This document shows positions 23,658 to 31,568 of a DNA stretch of 34,774 bases, piece by piece. A program made the translations under genes and the position numbers. The DNA comes from an uncultured Pseudomonadota bacterium (GTDB lineage: Bacteria > Pseudomonadota > Gammaproteobacteria > Burkholderiales > Burkholderiaceae), in the NCBI GenBank assembly GCA_946480245.1, contig CAMLIZ010000037.1:1-34774 (forward strand), read 5' to 3'. The notes beneath the pieces were generated by a model. That model saw nothing but the letters and a program-made list of their open reading frames with translations, did no database searches and was not told the origin of the DNA. Position 1 is the first letter of the stretch. Each line of letters opens with the position of its first letter.

Positions 23658-25312
23658 GGCTTCACGTAAGGCTGGTCCAGCGGCAGGTCGCCCGGCTTGC
23701 CGCGCAGCAGCGACTCCGGATGGCGTTGCAGGTAGTCGGCGAGCACGCGCATCGCGCGCGCGGCGCGCTGCAACTCGTCCATCGTGGCCTGGGCGTTGCG
23801 CTGCAAGGGGGCGTCGGCGTCGGTGATGTTCTCGTCGATGTGGGCCAGCGACTGCTGTGCGCTGCCCAGCGTGCGCTGCGCCTGCTCGAGCGTGCGCTGC
23901 ACGTCGGCCAGCGTGCGCTGCGCCTGCGGCGTGAGCTGGCGGATCGCGGCGGTGGCCGCGCGCAGCGTGTCCTGCACGCCCTGGCCGATCTCGTCGAAGC
24001 GCACGTCCGACAGGCGCTTCACGATCTGCAGCAGCTGCGGCTGCAGCGCGCCGAACGCGCTCGGTATCGTGGGCAACGTGGGCACAGGGGCGGCGACATC
24101 GAACTCGGCCGGTGCCTGCTTCTGGCGCGGGAACTCCAGCGCCACCAGCATCTGGCCGGTGACCAGGCTGCCGTTGCGCAGCTGCGCACGCAGTCCGCGC
24201 TCGACCAGCATCTTCATCAAGGCGCGATCGTCGGCCGGCACACCCGGCTGGCCGTGGACGCCCAGGCGATGCGGGTACAGGTCGGCGCGCACCTCCACCT
24301 CGAAGCGCTGCCGTTGCGGGTCGTGTCGCAGCCGGATCGCGGTGACCTTGCCAACCTCCACGCCCAGCACCTCGACCGGCGCGCCCAGCGCGAGTCCGCG
24401 GGAGTTCTGCGGGAACACCATGCGTACCGGGAATGCGGCGCCGTCGGGCGGCGCCATCGCTGCCTGCCTGTCGGTGAAGAGCGTGAAGCGGGCGCCCTCG
24501 GCGGCCTGCGGCGCGCTGGCCGCCCCCTCGGGGTTGGCAAAGGCAACGCCACCGGCGACCACCGACGCGAGCGACTGCGTGTCCAGCTTCAGGCCGCCGG
24601 CGCCGAGCGACAGGTTCACGCCGCTCGCGTTCCAGAAGCGGGTGTGAGTGGTGACCAGCGTGGCGTTGGGCGCTTCCACGAAGATCTGCACGGCCAGTTC
24701 ATCGTGCGCAGGGTCGAGCGCGTAGCCCACCACGCGCCCGACGCGGATGCGCCGGTAGTACACGGGCGAGCCGATGTCCAGCGAGCCCAGGTCGCCTGCC
24801 TTCAGCACGTATTGGCGACCGGGTTCGTTGCGCAGCACGAAGGGCGGCTGCTCGAGCCCCACGAAGCGCTTGCGCGGCTTGTCGGAGCTGCCGGCGTCCA
24901 CGCCGATGTAGGCGCCCGACAGCAAGGTGCCCAGGCCCGACACGCCCGCGGTGCCGACGCGCGGGCGCACCACCCAGAAGCGCGTGTCCTGCACCGCCAT
25001 GCGGGCGGCGCTCTTGTCCAGGTCCACCGTGGCGAGCACACGGCCGAGGTCGGGCGACAGTGCCACGCGCGTGAGCTTGCCCACCGGCACTTCCTTGTAG
25101 CGCACCTCGGTCTTGCCGGCCTGCAGGCCTTCGGCGGTGCGGAACTCGATCACGATCGTCGGCCCGCTGTCCAGCCAAGTGCGCAGCAGCAGGCCGAGGC
25201 CCACCAGCACGGCCAGCAGCGGAACCAGCCACACCAGCGACAGGCGGGTCGGGCTGCGGCGTTCCACGCGCGGCGCCGGCGGGTCGGTGGCGGGAGATGA
25301 GGGGTCAGTCAT
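23654..25312 (-). CDS. pqiB: PqiB-type MCE intermembrane transport protein
   Basis: A 552-residue protein similar in length to E. coli PqiB. A single N-terminal membrane anchor (LVWLVPLLAVLVGLGLLL, about 28-45) follows a short cytoplasmic tail. Three MCE/MlaD-type domains follow, beginning near residues 50 (IVIEFRTAEGLQAGKTEVRYK), 165 (GSPVYYRRIRVGRV) and 280 (VRMVFPQNSRGLALGAPVEVLG). The C-terminal region from about 420 is a long Gln/Arg/Ala-rich helix with heptad character, the coiled-coil that builds the PqiB needle. It moves lipids between membranes. Its start overlaps the upstream pqiA end by 8 bases. Confidence 0.93.
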   Translation of the reverse strand: MTDPSSPATDPPAPRVERRSPTRLSLVWLVPLLAVLVGLGLLLRTWLDSGPTIVIEFRTAEGLQAGKTEVRYKEVPVGKLTRVALSPDLGRVLATVDLDKSAARMAVQDTRFWVVRPRVGTAGVSGLGTLLSGAYIGVDAGSSDKPRKRFVGLEQPPFVLRNEPGRQYVLKAGDLGSLDIGSPVYYRRIRVGRVVGYALDPAHDELAVQIFVEAPNATLVTTHTRFWNASGVNLSLGAGGLKLDTQSLASVVAGGVAFANPEGAASAPQAAEGARFTLFTDRQAAMAPPDGAAFPVRMVFPQNSRGLALGAPVEVLGVEVGKVTAIRLRHDPQRQRFEVEVRADLYPHRLGVHGQPGVPADDRALMKMLVERGLRAQLRNGSLVTGQMLVALEFPRQKQAPAEFDVAAPVPTLPTIPSAFGALQPQLLQIVKRLSDVRFDEIGQGVQDTLRAATAAIRQLTPQAQRTLADVQRTLEQAQRTLGSAQQSLAHIDENITDADAPLQRNAQATMDELQRAARAMRVLADYLQRHPESLLRGKPGDLPLDQPYVKP

Positions 25313-25946
25313 CGGCGGCCGGGCGCGGGTTCCAGATGAGGCGGGGGTCGAAGGCGCCGGAGGCGAGCATCGTCAGCACGACCACGGCGCCGAAGGCCAG
25401 CATGCCCGGCTCGGCGCGCACGCTGGCCAGCGGGCCGAAACGCACCATCGCCACCAGCAGCACGACCACCAGCACGTCCAGCATCGACCAGTGCCCCACC
25501 GCCTCCACCATCCGGTACAGCCGCGTGCGTTCGGCCTGCGCCCAGGTGGCGCGGCGCTGTGCGCTGAAGGCGAGCAGGCCGAGCGCGGCCATCTTCAGCA
25601 GCGGCACCACGATGCTGGCCACGAACACGATCAGCGCCAGCGCCCATTCGTCGGTCTGCCACAGCTCGAGGATGCCGCCCAGGATCGTGTGCTGCTCGCG
25701 CCCGTGCAGCACGTCGGCCGTGGTCATCACCGGCAGCAGATTGGCCGGCACGTACAGCACCGCGGCGGCAATCAGGTAAGCCCAGGCGCGCTGCAGGCCG
25801 AGCGCCGCATGGTGCTGCAGCGCGGCGCCGCAGCGCGGGCAGCACACCGCCTGCAGGCTGCCGTGCACCTCGCTCACCAGCCCGCAGGTGCGGCAGCCGT
25901 GCAGGCCCAGTGCGGCAGCGCAATGCAGGGTCGGCACGGTGCTCAT
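25305..25946 (-). CDS. pqiA: PqiA-family membrane protein, second half gene
   Basis: A 213-residue inner-membrane protein equal to one PqiA domain. A zinc-ribbon-like start has CRTCG near residues 18-22 and CCPRCG near 35-40. Four membrane segments follow (AYLIAAAVLYVPANLLPV, WALALIVFVASIVVPLLK, WSMLDVLVVVLLVAMV, LAFGAVVVLTMLAS). PANLLPV is the signature segment. E. coli PqiA is one protein with two such domains; here two adjacent genes encode them. It overlaps the upstream gene by ATGA (25943-25946) and pqiB by 8 bases. It is part of the envelope lipid transport system induced by redox cyclers in E. coli. Confidence 0.9.
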   Translation of the reverse strand: MSTVPTLHCAAALGLHGCRTCGLVSEVHGSLQAVCCPRCGAALQHHAALGLQRAWAYLIAAAVLYVPANLLPVMTTADVLHGREQHTILGGILELWQTDEWALALIVFVASIVVPLLKMAALGLLAFSAQRRATWAQAERTRLYRMVEAVGHWSMLDVLVVVLLVAMVRFGPLASVRAEPGMLAFGAVVVLTMLASGAFDPRLIWNPRPAADD

Positions 25947-26578
25947 GGCAACTCCGCCAGCTGCCACAGCCGGTGTTCGCCGGCCGACTGCAGCGCGGCC
26001 AGCAGGAGCGCGAGCGCGCCGAAAGCCATCAGCCCGACGCCCGGTACCACCTGGGCCAGCCCGGCGATGCGCACCATCGACACCAGCGCCGCCAGCATCA
26101 GCACCTCCACCATGCTCCAGCGCTCCACGCCGCGCAGCAGGCGCAGCATGGCCACCCAGCGCGGCGGCAGGTCGTGCAGCAGCAGCGGCAGCAGCGCATA
26201 CAGCCGCAGCACGATCACGAGCAGCGGGAACACGAGCGCCACGGCGGCCGCCAGCAGCGCGAGCAGGTGTTCGCCGCTGACCCACGTGGCCCACAGCGCG
26301 CTGGGCAAGGTGGCGCTGTTTCGCATGCCGCTCAGGTTGAGCAGCACCACCGGCTCCAGGTTGGCGATCAGGAACACCACCAGCGCCGTCAGGGTGAGGG
26401 CCAGCAGCGCGTGCAGGCTGATGCGATGACCGCGCCCGAGCAGATTGCCGCACCGCAGGCAGCGCGCCTGCTCGGCATGGCCGAGGTGAACGCGGCGGTA
26501 CAGCGCGTCGCACTCCTCGCACGCCAGCAATTCGGGTCGCGCGACGACCTTGGCGGCGGGACAGGGGGGCAAGGGCAT
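25943..26578 (-). CDS. pqiA: PqiA-family membrane protein, first half gene
   Basis: A 211-residue inner-membrane protein, the first gene of the operon. The N-terminal zinc-ribbon-like region has CEECD near residues 19-23 and CLRCG near 38-42. Four hydrophobic segments follow, including ISLHALLALTLTALVVFLIANLEP, HLLALLAAAVALVFPLLVIV, WSMVEVLMLAALVSMVRI and VGLMAFGALALLLAAL. FLIANLEPV is the counterpart of the PANLLPV segment in the next gene. ATG 26578 is chosen because it removes an upstream Arg-rich non-homologous extension; MSRLHAARALAQ at 26623 is an alternative start. It pairs with the following pqiA gene to make a functional two-domain PqiA. Confidence 0.87.
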   Translation of the reverse strand: MPLPPCPAAKVVARPELLACEECDALYRRVHLGHAEQARCLRCGNLLGRGHRISLHALLALTLTALVVFLIANLEPVVLLNLSGMRNSATLPSALWATWVSGEHLLALLAAAVALVFPLLVIVLRLYALLPLLLHDLPPRWVAMLRLLRGVERWSMVEVLMLAALVSMVRIAGLAQVVPGVGLMAFGALALLLAALQSAGEHRLWQLAELP

Positions 26579-26644
26579 GCGGCGATTCTGTGCGAGAGCG
26601 CGGGCGGCGTGAAGCCGCGACATATTTGGCAAAGTGCATGCCCC

Positions 26645-26688
26645 GCCCCGGCCGCATCGCCCATGTTGGGGGGCGATGCGGCCGGGGC
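26645..26688. repeat. 18-bp perfect stem-loop between divergent pqiA and the GNAT operon
   Basis: The arms at 26645-26662 and 26671-26688 are perfectly complementary over 18 bases (GCCCCGGCCGCATCGCCC on the 5' side) with an ATGTTGGG loop. It lies in the 187-base gap between two divergent operons, so it is in neither gene's 3' end. It has no T tract. A weak sigma-54-like match (TTGGCAAAGTGCATGCC, 26626-26642, GG-N10-GC) and a TACGAT box (26696-26701) lie beside it on the plus strand. A regulatory hairpin or operator for one or both operons is plausible. Confidence 0.7.
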
Positions 26689-26765
26689 CCACTGCTACGA
26701 TCATTCGCCGCCCGGGCCATTGCACAAGGTCCCGCCGGCATGGAGGGGGCCGTCGGGCCGAAAGC

Positions 26766-27809
26766 ATGTCGTCGAAGTACTCGGTTCGACAGGTCGCCAT
26801 TGCCGATCACGCCGAAGCCATTGCCGCGCTGTGGGCGCGCTGCCTGCGTGCGCTCACGCTCCAGGCTGCACATCGGCGCCTGCAACATCGCTACCTGCGC
26901 AACCCCGGCGGCGTCGGTGCCACCTTGCTGCTGCAGCAGGAGGACCTTGCCGAGGTGGCAGGCGTGCAATGCCTGCAGTCGCGGGTGTTCCATCACGGGG
27001 GGCGCCGCTGGCAGGTGGCCGGATTGGCGGACTATGCAGTCGGCGAATCGCACCGCACGCTCGGGCCGGCACTGCAGCTGATGAAGCGGGCGCTTGCACT
27101 CGGCCGCACGCATTGCGACTGGATCTACGGTTTCGCCAACGAGAAGTCGGCCGCGGTGTGCAAGCGCTCCGGTCTGCAGCGCGTGGGCAACGTGGAGCGC
27201 TGGACGCGGCCGCTGCGCACGCGCGAGTTGCTGGCACGCCGCCTTCCGGCGGCTCTGGCGGCGGTGCTGGCGCCGCTGGCCGACGCTGCACTCTGGTTGC
27301 GCGACGCGGCCAGGCCCGGCAGCGCGCGCCGGCTGCGCTGGCAGGATTCGGTGCACTTCGACGCCGAGCTCGATGCGTTGTGGCAGCGCCGCAGCAGTGC
27401 GCTGTTGCTGTCCGAGCGCTCGCGCCACTGGCTCGAATGGCGCTTCGCGGTCGAGGTGCCCGGCCGCTCCACGGTGTCACTGGCACGCGATGCCACGGGC
27501 GAGCTGCTGGGCTACGTGGTGTGGCAGCGCGAGGCGGCGTTGGCGGTGGTGGTCGACTTTCTCTGCGCCGACCCGCTGCACGACACCGCACGCCTGATGC
27601 GCGGCTTTGCCTGGCATGCGCGCGGCCTGGGCGGCGTGCAGCGCGTCTCGCTGGAGTTCTTCGGCGCGCCGGAGGTGTCGGCCCAGCTGCAGGCGGCGGG
27701 CTTCGTGAAGCGCCACGATGAGATGCCGCTGTACCTGGTGGAAGGCGCGAACCCGCCGCCGCCGCCCAGCTGCTGGTACGTCACGGCCTTCGATCGAGAC
27801 GGCGGCTGA
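26766..27809 (+). CDS. GNAT-family N-acyltransferase-like protein
   Basis: A 347-residue cytoplasmic protein starting MSSKYSVRQVAIADHAEAI. The GNAT fold is suggested by the order of beta strands and by YGFANEKSAAVCKRSGLQRVG near residues 120-140, the acyl-CoA binding and late-strand segment. A second, weaker half contains WLEWRFAV, LGYVVWQREAALAVVVDFL near 240-258 and QLQAAGFVKRHDEMPLYLV near 310, so it may be a tandem GNAT. It is the first gene of a six-gene operon, with only 2 bases before asnB. It may N-acylate an amino compound made by the cluster. The substrate is not visible, and the start ATG has no clear ribosome-binding site. Confidence 0.7.
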   Translation: MSSKYSVRQVAIADHAEAIAALWARCLRALTLQAAHRRLQHRYLRNPGGVGATLLLQQEDLAEVAGVQCLQSRVFHHGGRRWQVAGLADYAVGESHRTLGPALQLMKRALALGRTHCDWIYGFANEKSAAVCKRSGLQRVGNVERWTRPLRTRELLARRLPAALAAVLAPLADAALWLRDAARPGSARRLRWQDSVHFDAELDALWQRRSSALLLSERSRHWLEWRFAVEVPGRSTVSLARDATGELLGYVVWQREAALAVVVDFLCADPLHDTARLMRGFAWHARGLGGVQRVSLEFFGAPEVSAQLQAAGFVKRHDEMPLYLVEGANPPPPPSCWYVTAFDRDGG

Positions 27810-27811
27810 GC

Positions 27812-29746
27812 ATGTGCGGCATCGCCGGCATCCATCGTCTCGCACACGGCCGCCCCGTGGCGGAAGCGGAACTGCGCACGATGATCGCGGCGCTGCACCA
27901 CCGCGGGCCGGACGGCACCGGGCTGGAGGTGCACGGGCCGGTCGGGCTGGCGCATGCGCGTTTGGCCATCATCGATCCGGCCGGCGGGGCGCAGCCGATC
28001 GCCAACGAGGACGGCCGCGTGCGCGTGGTGTTCAACGGCGAGATCTTCAACTACGTGGAGCTGCGCGCCGCGCTGCAGCGCGCCGGCCACGTGTTCCGCA
28101 CGCAGTCGGACACCGAGGTGCTGGTGCACCTGTACGAGGAGCACGGCGACGCGTTCGTGCAGCAGCTCAACGGCCAGTTCGCGCTCGCGCTGTGGGACGA
28201 CCGGCGCCAGCGCCTGCTGCTGGCGCGCGACCGCGTCGGCATCCGACCGCTGTACTACACGCTGGCGGGTGGCCGGCTGCTGTTTGCCTCCGAGGTGAAG
28301 GCGCTGTTCACGCAGCGAGAGGTGACGCGGCGCATCGACCCGCATGCACTGGCGCAGGTGTTCAGCTACTGGGCGCCGCTCGAAGGGCGCAGCGTGTTCG
28401 ATGGCGTGCACGCGTTGCCGCCCGGACACCTGATGGTGGTGGAGGGCGCAGCCACGCGCGTGCAGCGCTACTGGGACTGGTCCTTCCCTGAACACTTCGA
28501 CCCCCACCGCCGCGAGGCCGATGCCGCCGACGAGCTGCGCGCACTGCTGATCGACGCCGTGCGGCTGCAGCTGCGCGCCGACGTGCCGGTGGGTGCGTAC
28601 CTGAGCGGCGGGCTCGATTCGTCGATCGTCACGGCGCTGATCCGGCACCAGAGCGACACCCCGCTGCGCACGTTCTCGCTCACCTTCGACGACGCCGAGT
28701 TCGACGAGAGCCAGCACCAGCAGGCGCTGGTGCGCCACCTCGGCACCGAGCACACGTCGCTGCGCGTGTCGCGGCACGACATCGGCGCGGCGTTCGCACG
28801 CACCGTGTGGCACGCGGAGACGGCCTTGGTGCGCACCGCGCCCACGCCGCTGATGCTGCTGGCCGACCAGGTGCGTGCGGCCGGCTTCAAGGTGGTGCTC
28901 ACCGGCGAAGGCGCGGATGAAGTGTTCGGCGGCTACGACCTCTTCAAGGAGGCCAAGATCCGCCGCTTCCTCGCGCGCCAGCCTGGGTCGCGCTGGCGCG
29001 GGCGCATCCTCGACCGCCTGTACCCGTACCTGGCGCATTCGCCGGCCGCCGCGCGCGGGCTCACCCAGCGCTTCTTCAGTGACGGGCTGGAACACCGCGA
29101 CCAGCCCTGGTTCGCGCACGCCACGCGCATCGCCAGCACGCGGCGCGTGCTGCAGTTCCTGCGGCCCGAGGTGGCCGATGCGCTGCGCACCGACCCGCAC
29201 GACGAACTCGCCGCCACCTTGCCGGCCGACATCGCGCGCTGGGCGCCGATGTGCCGCGACCAGTACGTGGAGGCGCATACGCTGCTGTCGGGCTACCTGC
29301 TGGCCGCGCAGGGAGACCGCGTCGCGATGGCGGCTTCGGTGGAAGGGCGCGTGCCCTTCCTGGACCACCGCGTGATCGAGTTCGCCAACCAGCTGCCGCC
29401 GGCCTGGAAGCTGCGCGGGCTGACCGAGAAGTACCTGCTGAAGCAGGCAGTGCGCGCGGATGTGCCCGACAGCATCCGCACCCGCACCAAGCAGCCGTAC
29501 CGTGCGCCCGACAGTGCCAGCTTCTTTCACGAGGGGCGGCTGATCGAGCCGGTGGCCGAGCTGCTGAGCCCCGCCGAGATCAACGCCGCCGGCCTGTTCG
29601 ACGCCGACGCCGTGCAACGCCTGTGCGCCAAGTGCGCCAGCGGGCGCGCGATCGGCTTCCCCGACAACATGGCCTTCGTCGGCGTGCTGTCCACGCAGAT
29701 GCTGCACCGCCAGTTCGTGCAGCCGGCCGTCTTCACTGCGCCTTGA
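27812..29746 (+). CDS. Asparagine synthetase-like glutamine-dependent amidotransferase
   Basis: A 644-residue two-domain AsnB-family enzyme. The glutaminase domain starts with catalytic Cys2 (MCGIAGIH) and contains HHRGPDGTG near 28, NEDGRVRVVFNGEIFNY near 67 and SDTEVLVHLYEEHG near 98. The ATP-pyrophosphatase domain has the PP loop SGGLDSS near 266-272, then LTGEGADEVFGGYD near 364 and VEGRVPFLDHRVIEFA near 510. Both half reactions look intact: ammonia from glutamine amidates an adenylated carboxylate. In gene clusters such enzymes often amidate sugars, peptides or carrier-bound acids rather than aspartate. Here it sits with a ligase and an acyl carrier protein, so I infer a specialised substrate. 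It follows the GNAT gene by 2 bases. Confidence 0.9.
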   Translation: MCGIAGIHRLAHGRPVAEAELRTMIAALHHRGPDGTGLEVHGPVGLAHARLAIIDPAGGAQPIANEDGRVRVVFNGEIFNYVELRAALQRAGHVFRTQSDTEVLVHLYEEHGDAFVQQLNGQFALALWDDRRQRLLLARDRVGIRPLYYTLAGGRLLFASEVKALFTQREVTRRIDPHALAQVFSYWAPLEGRSVFDGVHALPPGHLMVVEGAATRVQRYWDWSFPEHFDPHRREADAADELRALLIDAVRLQLRADVPVGAYLSGGLDSSIVTALIRHQSDTPLRTFSLTFDDAEFDESQHQQALVRHLGTEHTSLRVSRHDIGAAFARTVWHAETALVRTAPTPLMLLADQVRAAGFKVVLTGEGADEVFGGYDLFKEAKIRRFLARQPGSRWRGRILDRLYPYLAHSPAAARGLTQRFFSDGLEHRDQPWFAHATRIASTRRVLQFLRPEVADALRTDPHDELAATLPADIARWAPMCRDQYVEAHTLLSGYLLAAQGDRVAMAASVEGRVPFLDHRVIEFANQLPPAWKLRGLTEKYLLKQAVRADVPDSIRTRTKQPYRAPDSASFFHEGRLIEPVAELLSPAEINAAGLFDADAVQRLCAKCASGRAIGFPDNMAFVGVLSTQMLHRQFVQPAVFTAP

Positions 29747-29750
29747 ACCG

Positions 29751-31274
29751 ATGCTGCTGCACCACTTCTTCGACGCCACGTTGGCCCGCCGCCCTGCCCA
29801 CACCGCGCTGGTGTGCGGCCCGGGCCGCCACACCTACGCCGAGCTGGACGAGCGCGCCAACACGCTTGCGCGCCTGCTGCAGCAGCGCGGCGTGGTGCGC
29901 GGCGACCGCGTGGCGCTGTTCCTCGACAACGGCGTCGACTTCGTCACCGGCCTGCTGGCGGTGCTGCGCCTCGGCGCCGTGTTCATGCCGGTGAATGCGC
30001 TCACCAAGGACGACAAGCTGGCCTACATGCTGCGCGACGCGCGGGCGGCCGCGCTGCTCACTCAGGCCACGCTCGGCAACGTGTGGCGCAGCGCGATCGG
30101 CCAGACGCCGAGCGTGCACACGGTGGTGGTGGCCGGGGACGACGAGGGCCTGGAAGACGTGCGCGTGCAGCGCTGGCCCGAGGCGGTGAACGCGCCGCCG
30201 CCGCCCGACCCCGGCACCATCGACTGCGACCTCGCCAGCATCATCTACACCTCGGGCTCCACCGGCTTTCCGAAGGGCGTGATGCTGTCGCACCTCAACA
30301 TGGTGACGGCCTGCACCTCGGTCAGCACCTACCTCGGCCTGCAGGGCAGCGACACCGTGCTGTGCGCGCTGCCACTGGCCTTCGACTACGGCCTGTACCA
30401 GGTGCTGATGAGCTGGCGCGTCGGCGCCACCGTGGTGCTGGAGCGCGGCTTCACGTTCCCGATCCCGGTGCTGGAGACCATGGTGCGCGAGCGCGTCACC
30501 GTGTTCCCCGGCGTGCCGACGATGTTCGCGATGCTGCTCGCGCTGAAGAACCTGGCGCGCTTCGACCTGTCGGCGCTGCGCATGATCACCAACACCGCGG
30601 CGGCGCTGTCGGAGGCGCACATCCGCGAGCTGCGCGGGCTGTTCCCGCAGGCCACCTTGTTCTCGATGTACGGCCTCACCGAATGCAAGCGCGTGACCTA
30701 CCTGCCGCCCGAGCAACTGGACACGCGCCCCACCAGCGTGGGCCGCGGCATGCCCAACGAGGAGCTGTGGCTGGTCGACGACGAGGGCCGGCGCCTGCCC
30801 AACGGCAGCACCGGAGAGCTGGTGATCCGCGGCAGCCACGTGATGCTGGGCTACTGGGAGAAGCCGGAGGAAACCGCCAAACGCCTGAAGCCCGGGCCGC
30901 TGCCCGGCGAGCGCGTGCTGTATTCGGGCGACCTGTTCCGCACCGACGCCGAGGGCTGGCTGTACTTCGTGGCGCGCCGCGACGACATCATCAAGAGCCG
31001 CGGCGAGAAGGTGAGCCCGCGCGAGGTGGAAAACGCGATCCAGAGCCTGGAGGGCGTGTACGAAGTCGCAGTCGTCGGTGTCCTTGATCTCGTGCTGGGC
31101 CAGGCGGTGAAGGCGTATGTGACACTGAAACCGGGCGCCACGCTCACCGAGCGCGACGTGATCCGGCATTGCCTCGAGCGCCTGGAGAGCTTCATGGCGC
31201 CCAAGCATGTGGAGTTCGTCGAGGCGCTGCCCAAGACCGACACCGGCAAGATCCGCAAGGTCGGCCTCGCCTAG
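29751..31274 (+). CDS. AMP-forming acyl ligase (ANL superfamily)
   Basis: A 507-residue adenylate-forming enzyme. The P-loop-like motif is YTSGSTGFPKGVMLSH near residues 167-182. Further motifs are YGLTECKRVTYL near 306-317, GYWEKPEET near 368, YSGDLFRTDAEGWLYFVARRDD near 390-411 and the C-terminal TGKIRKVGLA with the catalytic Lys. It should adenylate a carboxylic acid and load it on a thiol, probably the phosphopantetheine arm of the ACP encoded 27 bases downstream. It resembles ligases called exosortase A system-associated, but no exosortase or PEP-CTERM gene is in view. The start follows the asnB stop by 4 bases. Confidence 0.88.
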   Translation: MLLHHFFDATLARRPAHTALVCGPGRHTYAELDERANTLARLLQQRGVVRGDRVALFLDNGVDFVTGLLAVLRLGAVFMPVNALTKDDKLAYMLRDARAAALLTQATLGNVWRSAIGQTPSVHTVVVAGDDEGLEDVRVQRWPEAVNAPPPPDPGTIDCDLASIIYTSGSTGFPKGVMLSHLNMVTACTSVSTYLGLQGSDTVLCALPLAFDYGLYQVLMSWRVGATVVLERGFTFPIPVLETMVRERVTVFPGVPTMFAMLLALKNLARFDLSALRMITNTAAALSEAHIRELRGLFPQATLFSMYGLTECKRVTYLPPEQLDTRPTSVGRGMPNEELWLVDDEGRRLPNGSTGELVIRGSHVMLGYWEKPEETAKRLKPGPLPGERVLYSGDLFRTDAEGWLYFVARRDDIIKSRGEKVSPREVENAIQSLEGVYEVAVVGVLDLVLGQAVKAYVTLKPGATLTERDVIRHCLERLESFMAPKHVEFVEALPKTDTGKIRKVGLA

Positions 31275-31301
31275 TTCCCTTCTTTGACGGTTCGACAGAC
31301 C

Positions 31302-31568
31302 ATGAGCGACATCAAGGCCCAGGTGCGCGAGTTCATCCAGGACAACTTCCTGATGGGCGCCAAGCGCGCGAACTTCGCCGACGGCGATTCCTTCATGACC
31401 CACCACCTGGTGGATTCGACCGGGTTCCTCGAACTGGTGATGTTCCTCGAGGAGACCTACGGCATCGCGGTCGACGACGAGGAGATGGTGCCGGAGAACC
31501 TCGACAGCCTGAACGCGATCGAGGGCTACGTGCTGCGCAAGACCGGCCGCACCGCGGCAGCTGCCTGA
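31302..31568 (+). CDS. Stand-alone acyl carrier protein
   Basis: An 88-residue acidic protein with the carrier-protein fold. VREFIQDNF opens helix 1. The phosphopantetheine site is DSTGFLEL with Ser39. FLEETYGIAVDDEEMVPENLDSLNAIEGYV continues as helices II to IV, with LDS replacing the usual late motif. Length and motif fit a dedicated ACP of a secondary pathway rather than housekeeping AcpP, whose motif is DSLD. It sits between the ligase (27 bases upstream) and the NadE-like gene, whose ATG overlaps its TGA (31566-31570), so it is co-translated with that enzyme. It probably carries the acid activated by the ligase. The phosphopantetheinyl transferase is not in the window. Confidence 0.88.
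   Translation: MSDIKAQVREFIQDNFLMGAKRANFADGDSFMTHHLVDSTGFLELVMFLEETYGIAVDDEEMVPENLDSLNAIEGYVLRKTGRTAAAA

Noticed and set aside
23210..25300. Plus-strand frame (696 codons) across pqiB/pqiC
   Set aside because: No recognisable motif; PqiB and PqiC on the minus strand explain the region fully.
26766..29746. N-acetylglutaminylglutamine amide (NAGGN) pathway
   Set aside because: The GNAT gene is not the GNAT/ATP-grasp fusion of that pathway and no M42-type hydrolase is next to asnB.
27512..29833. Long antisense frame (773 codons) opposite asnB
   Set aside because: Same shadow effect; no domain, and the plus-strand AsnB-like gene is complete.
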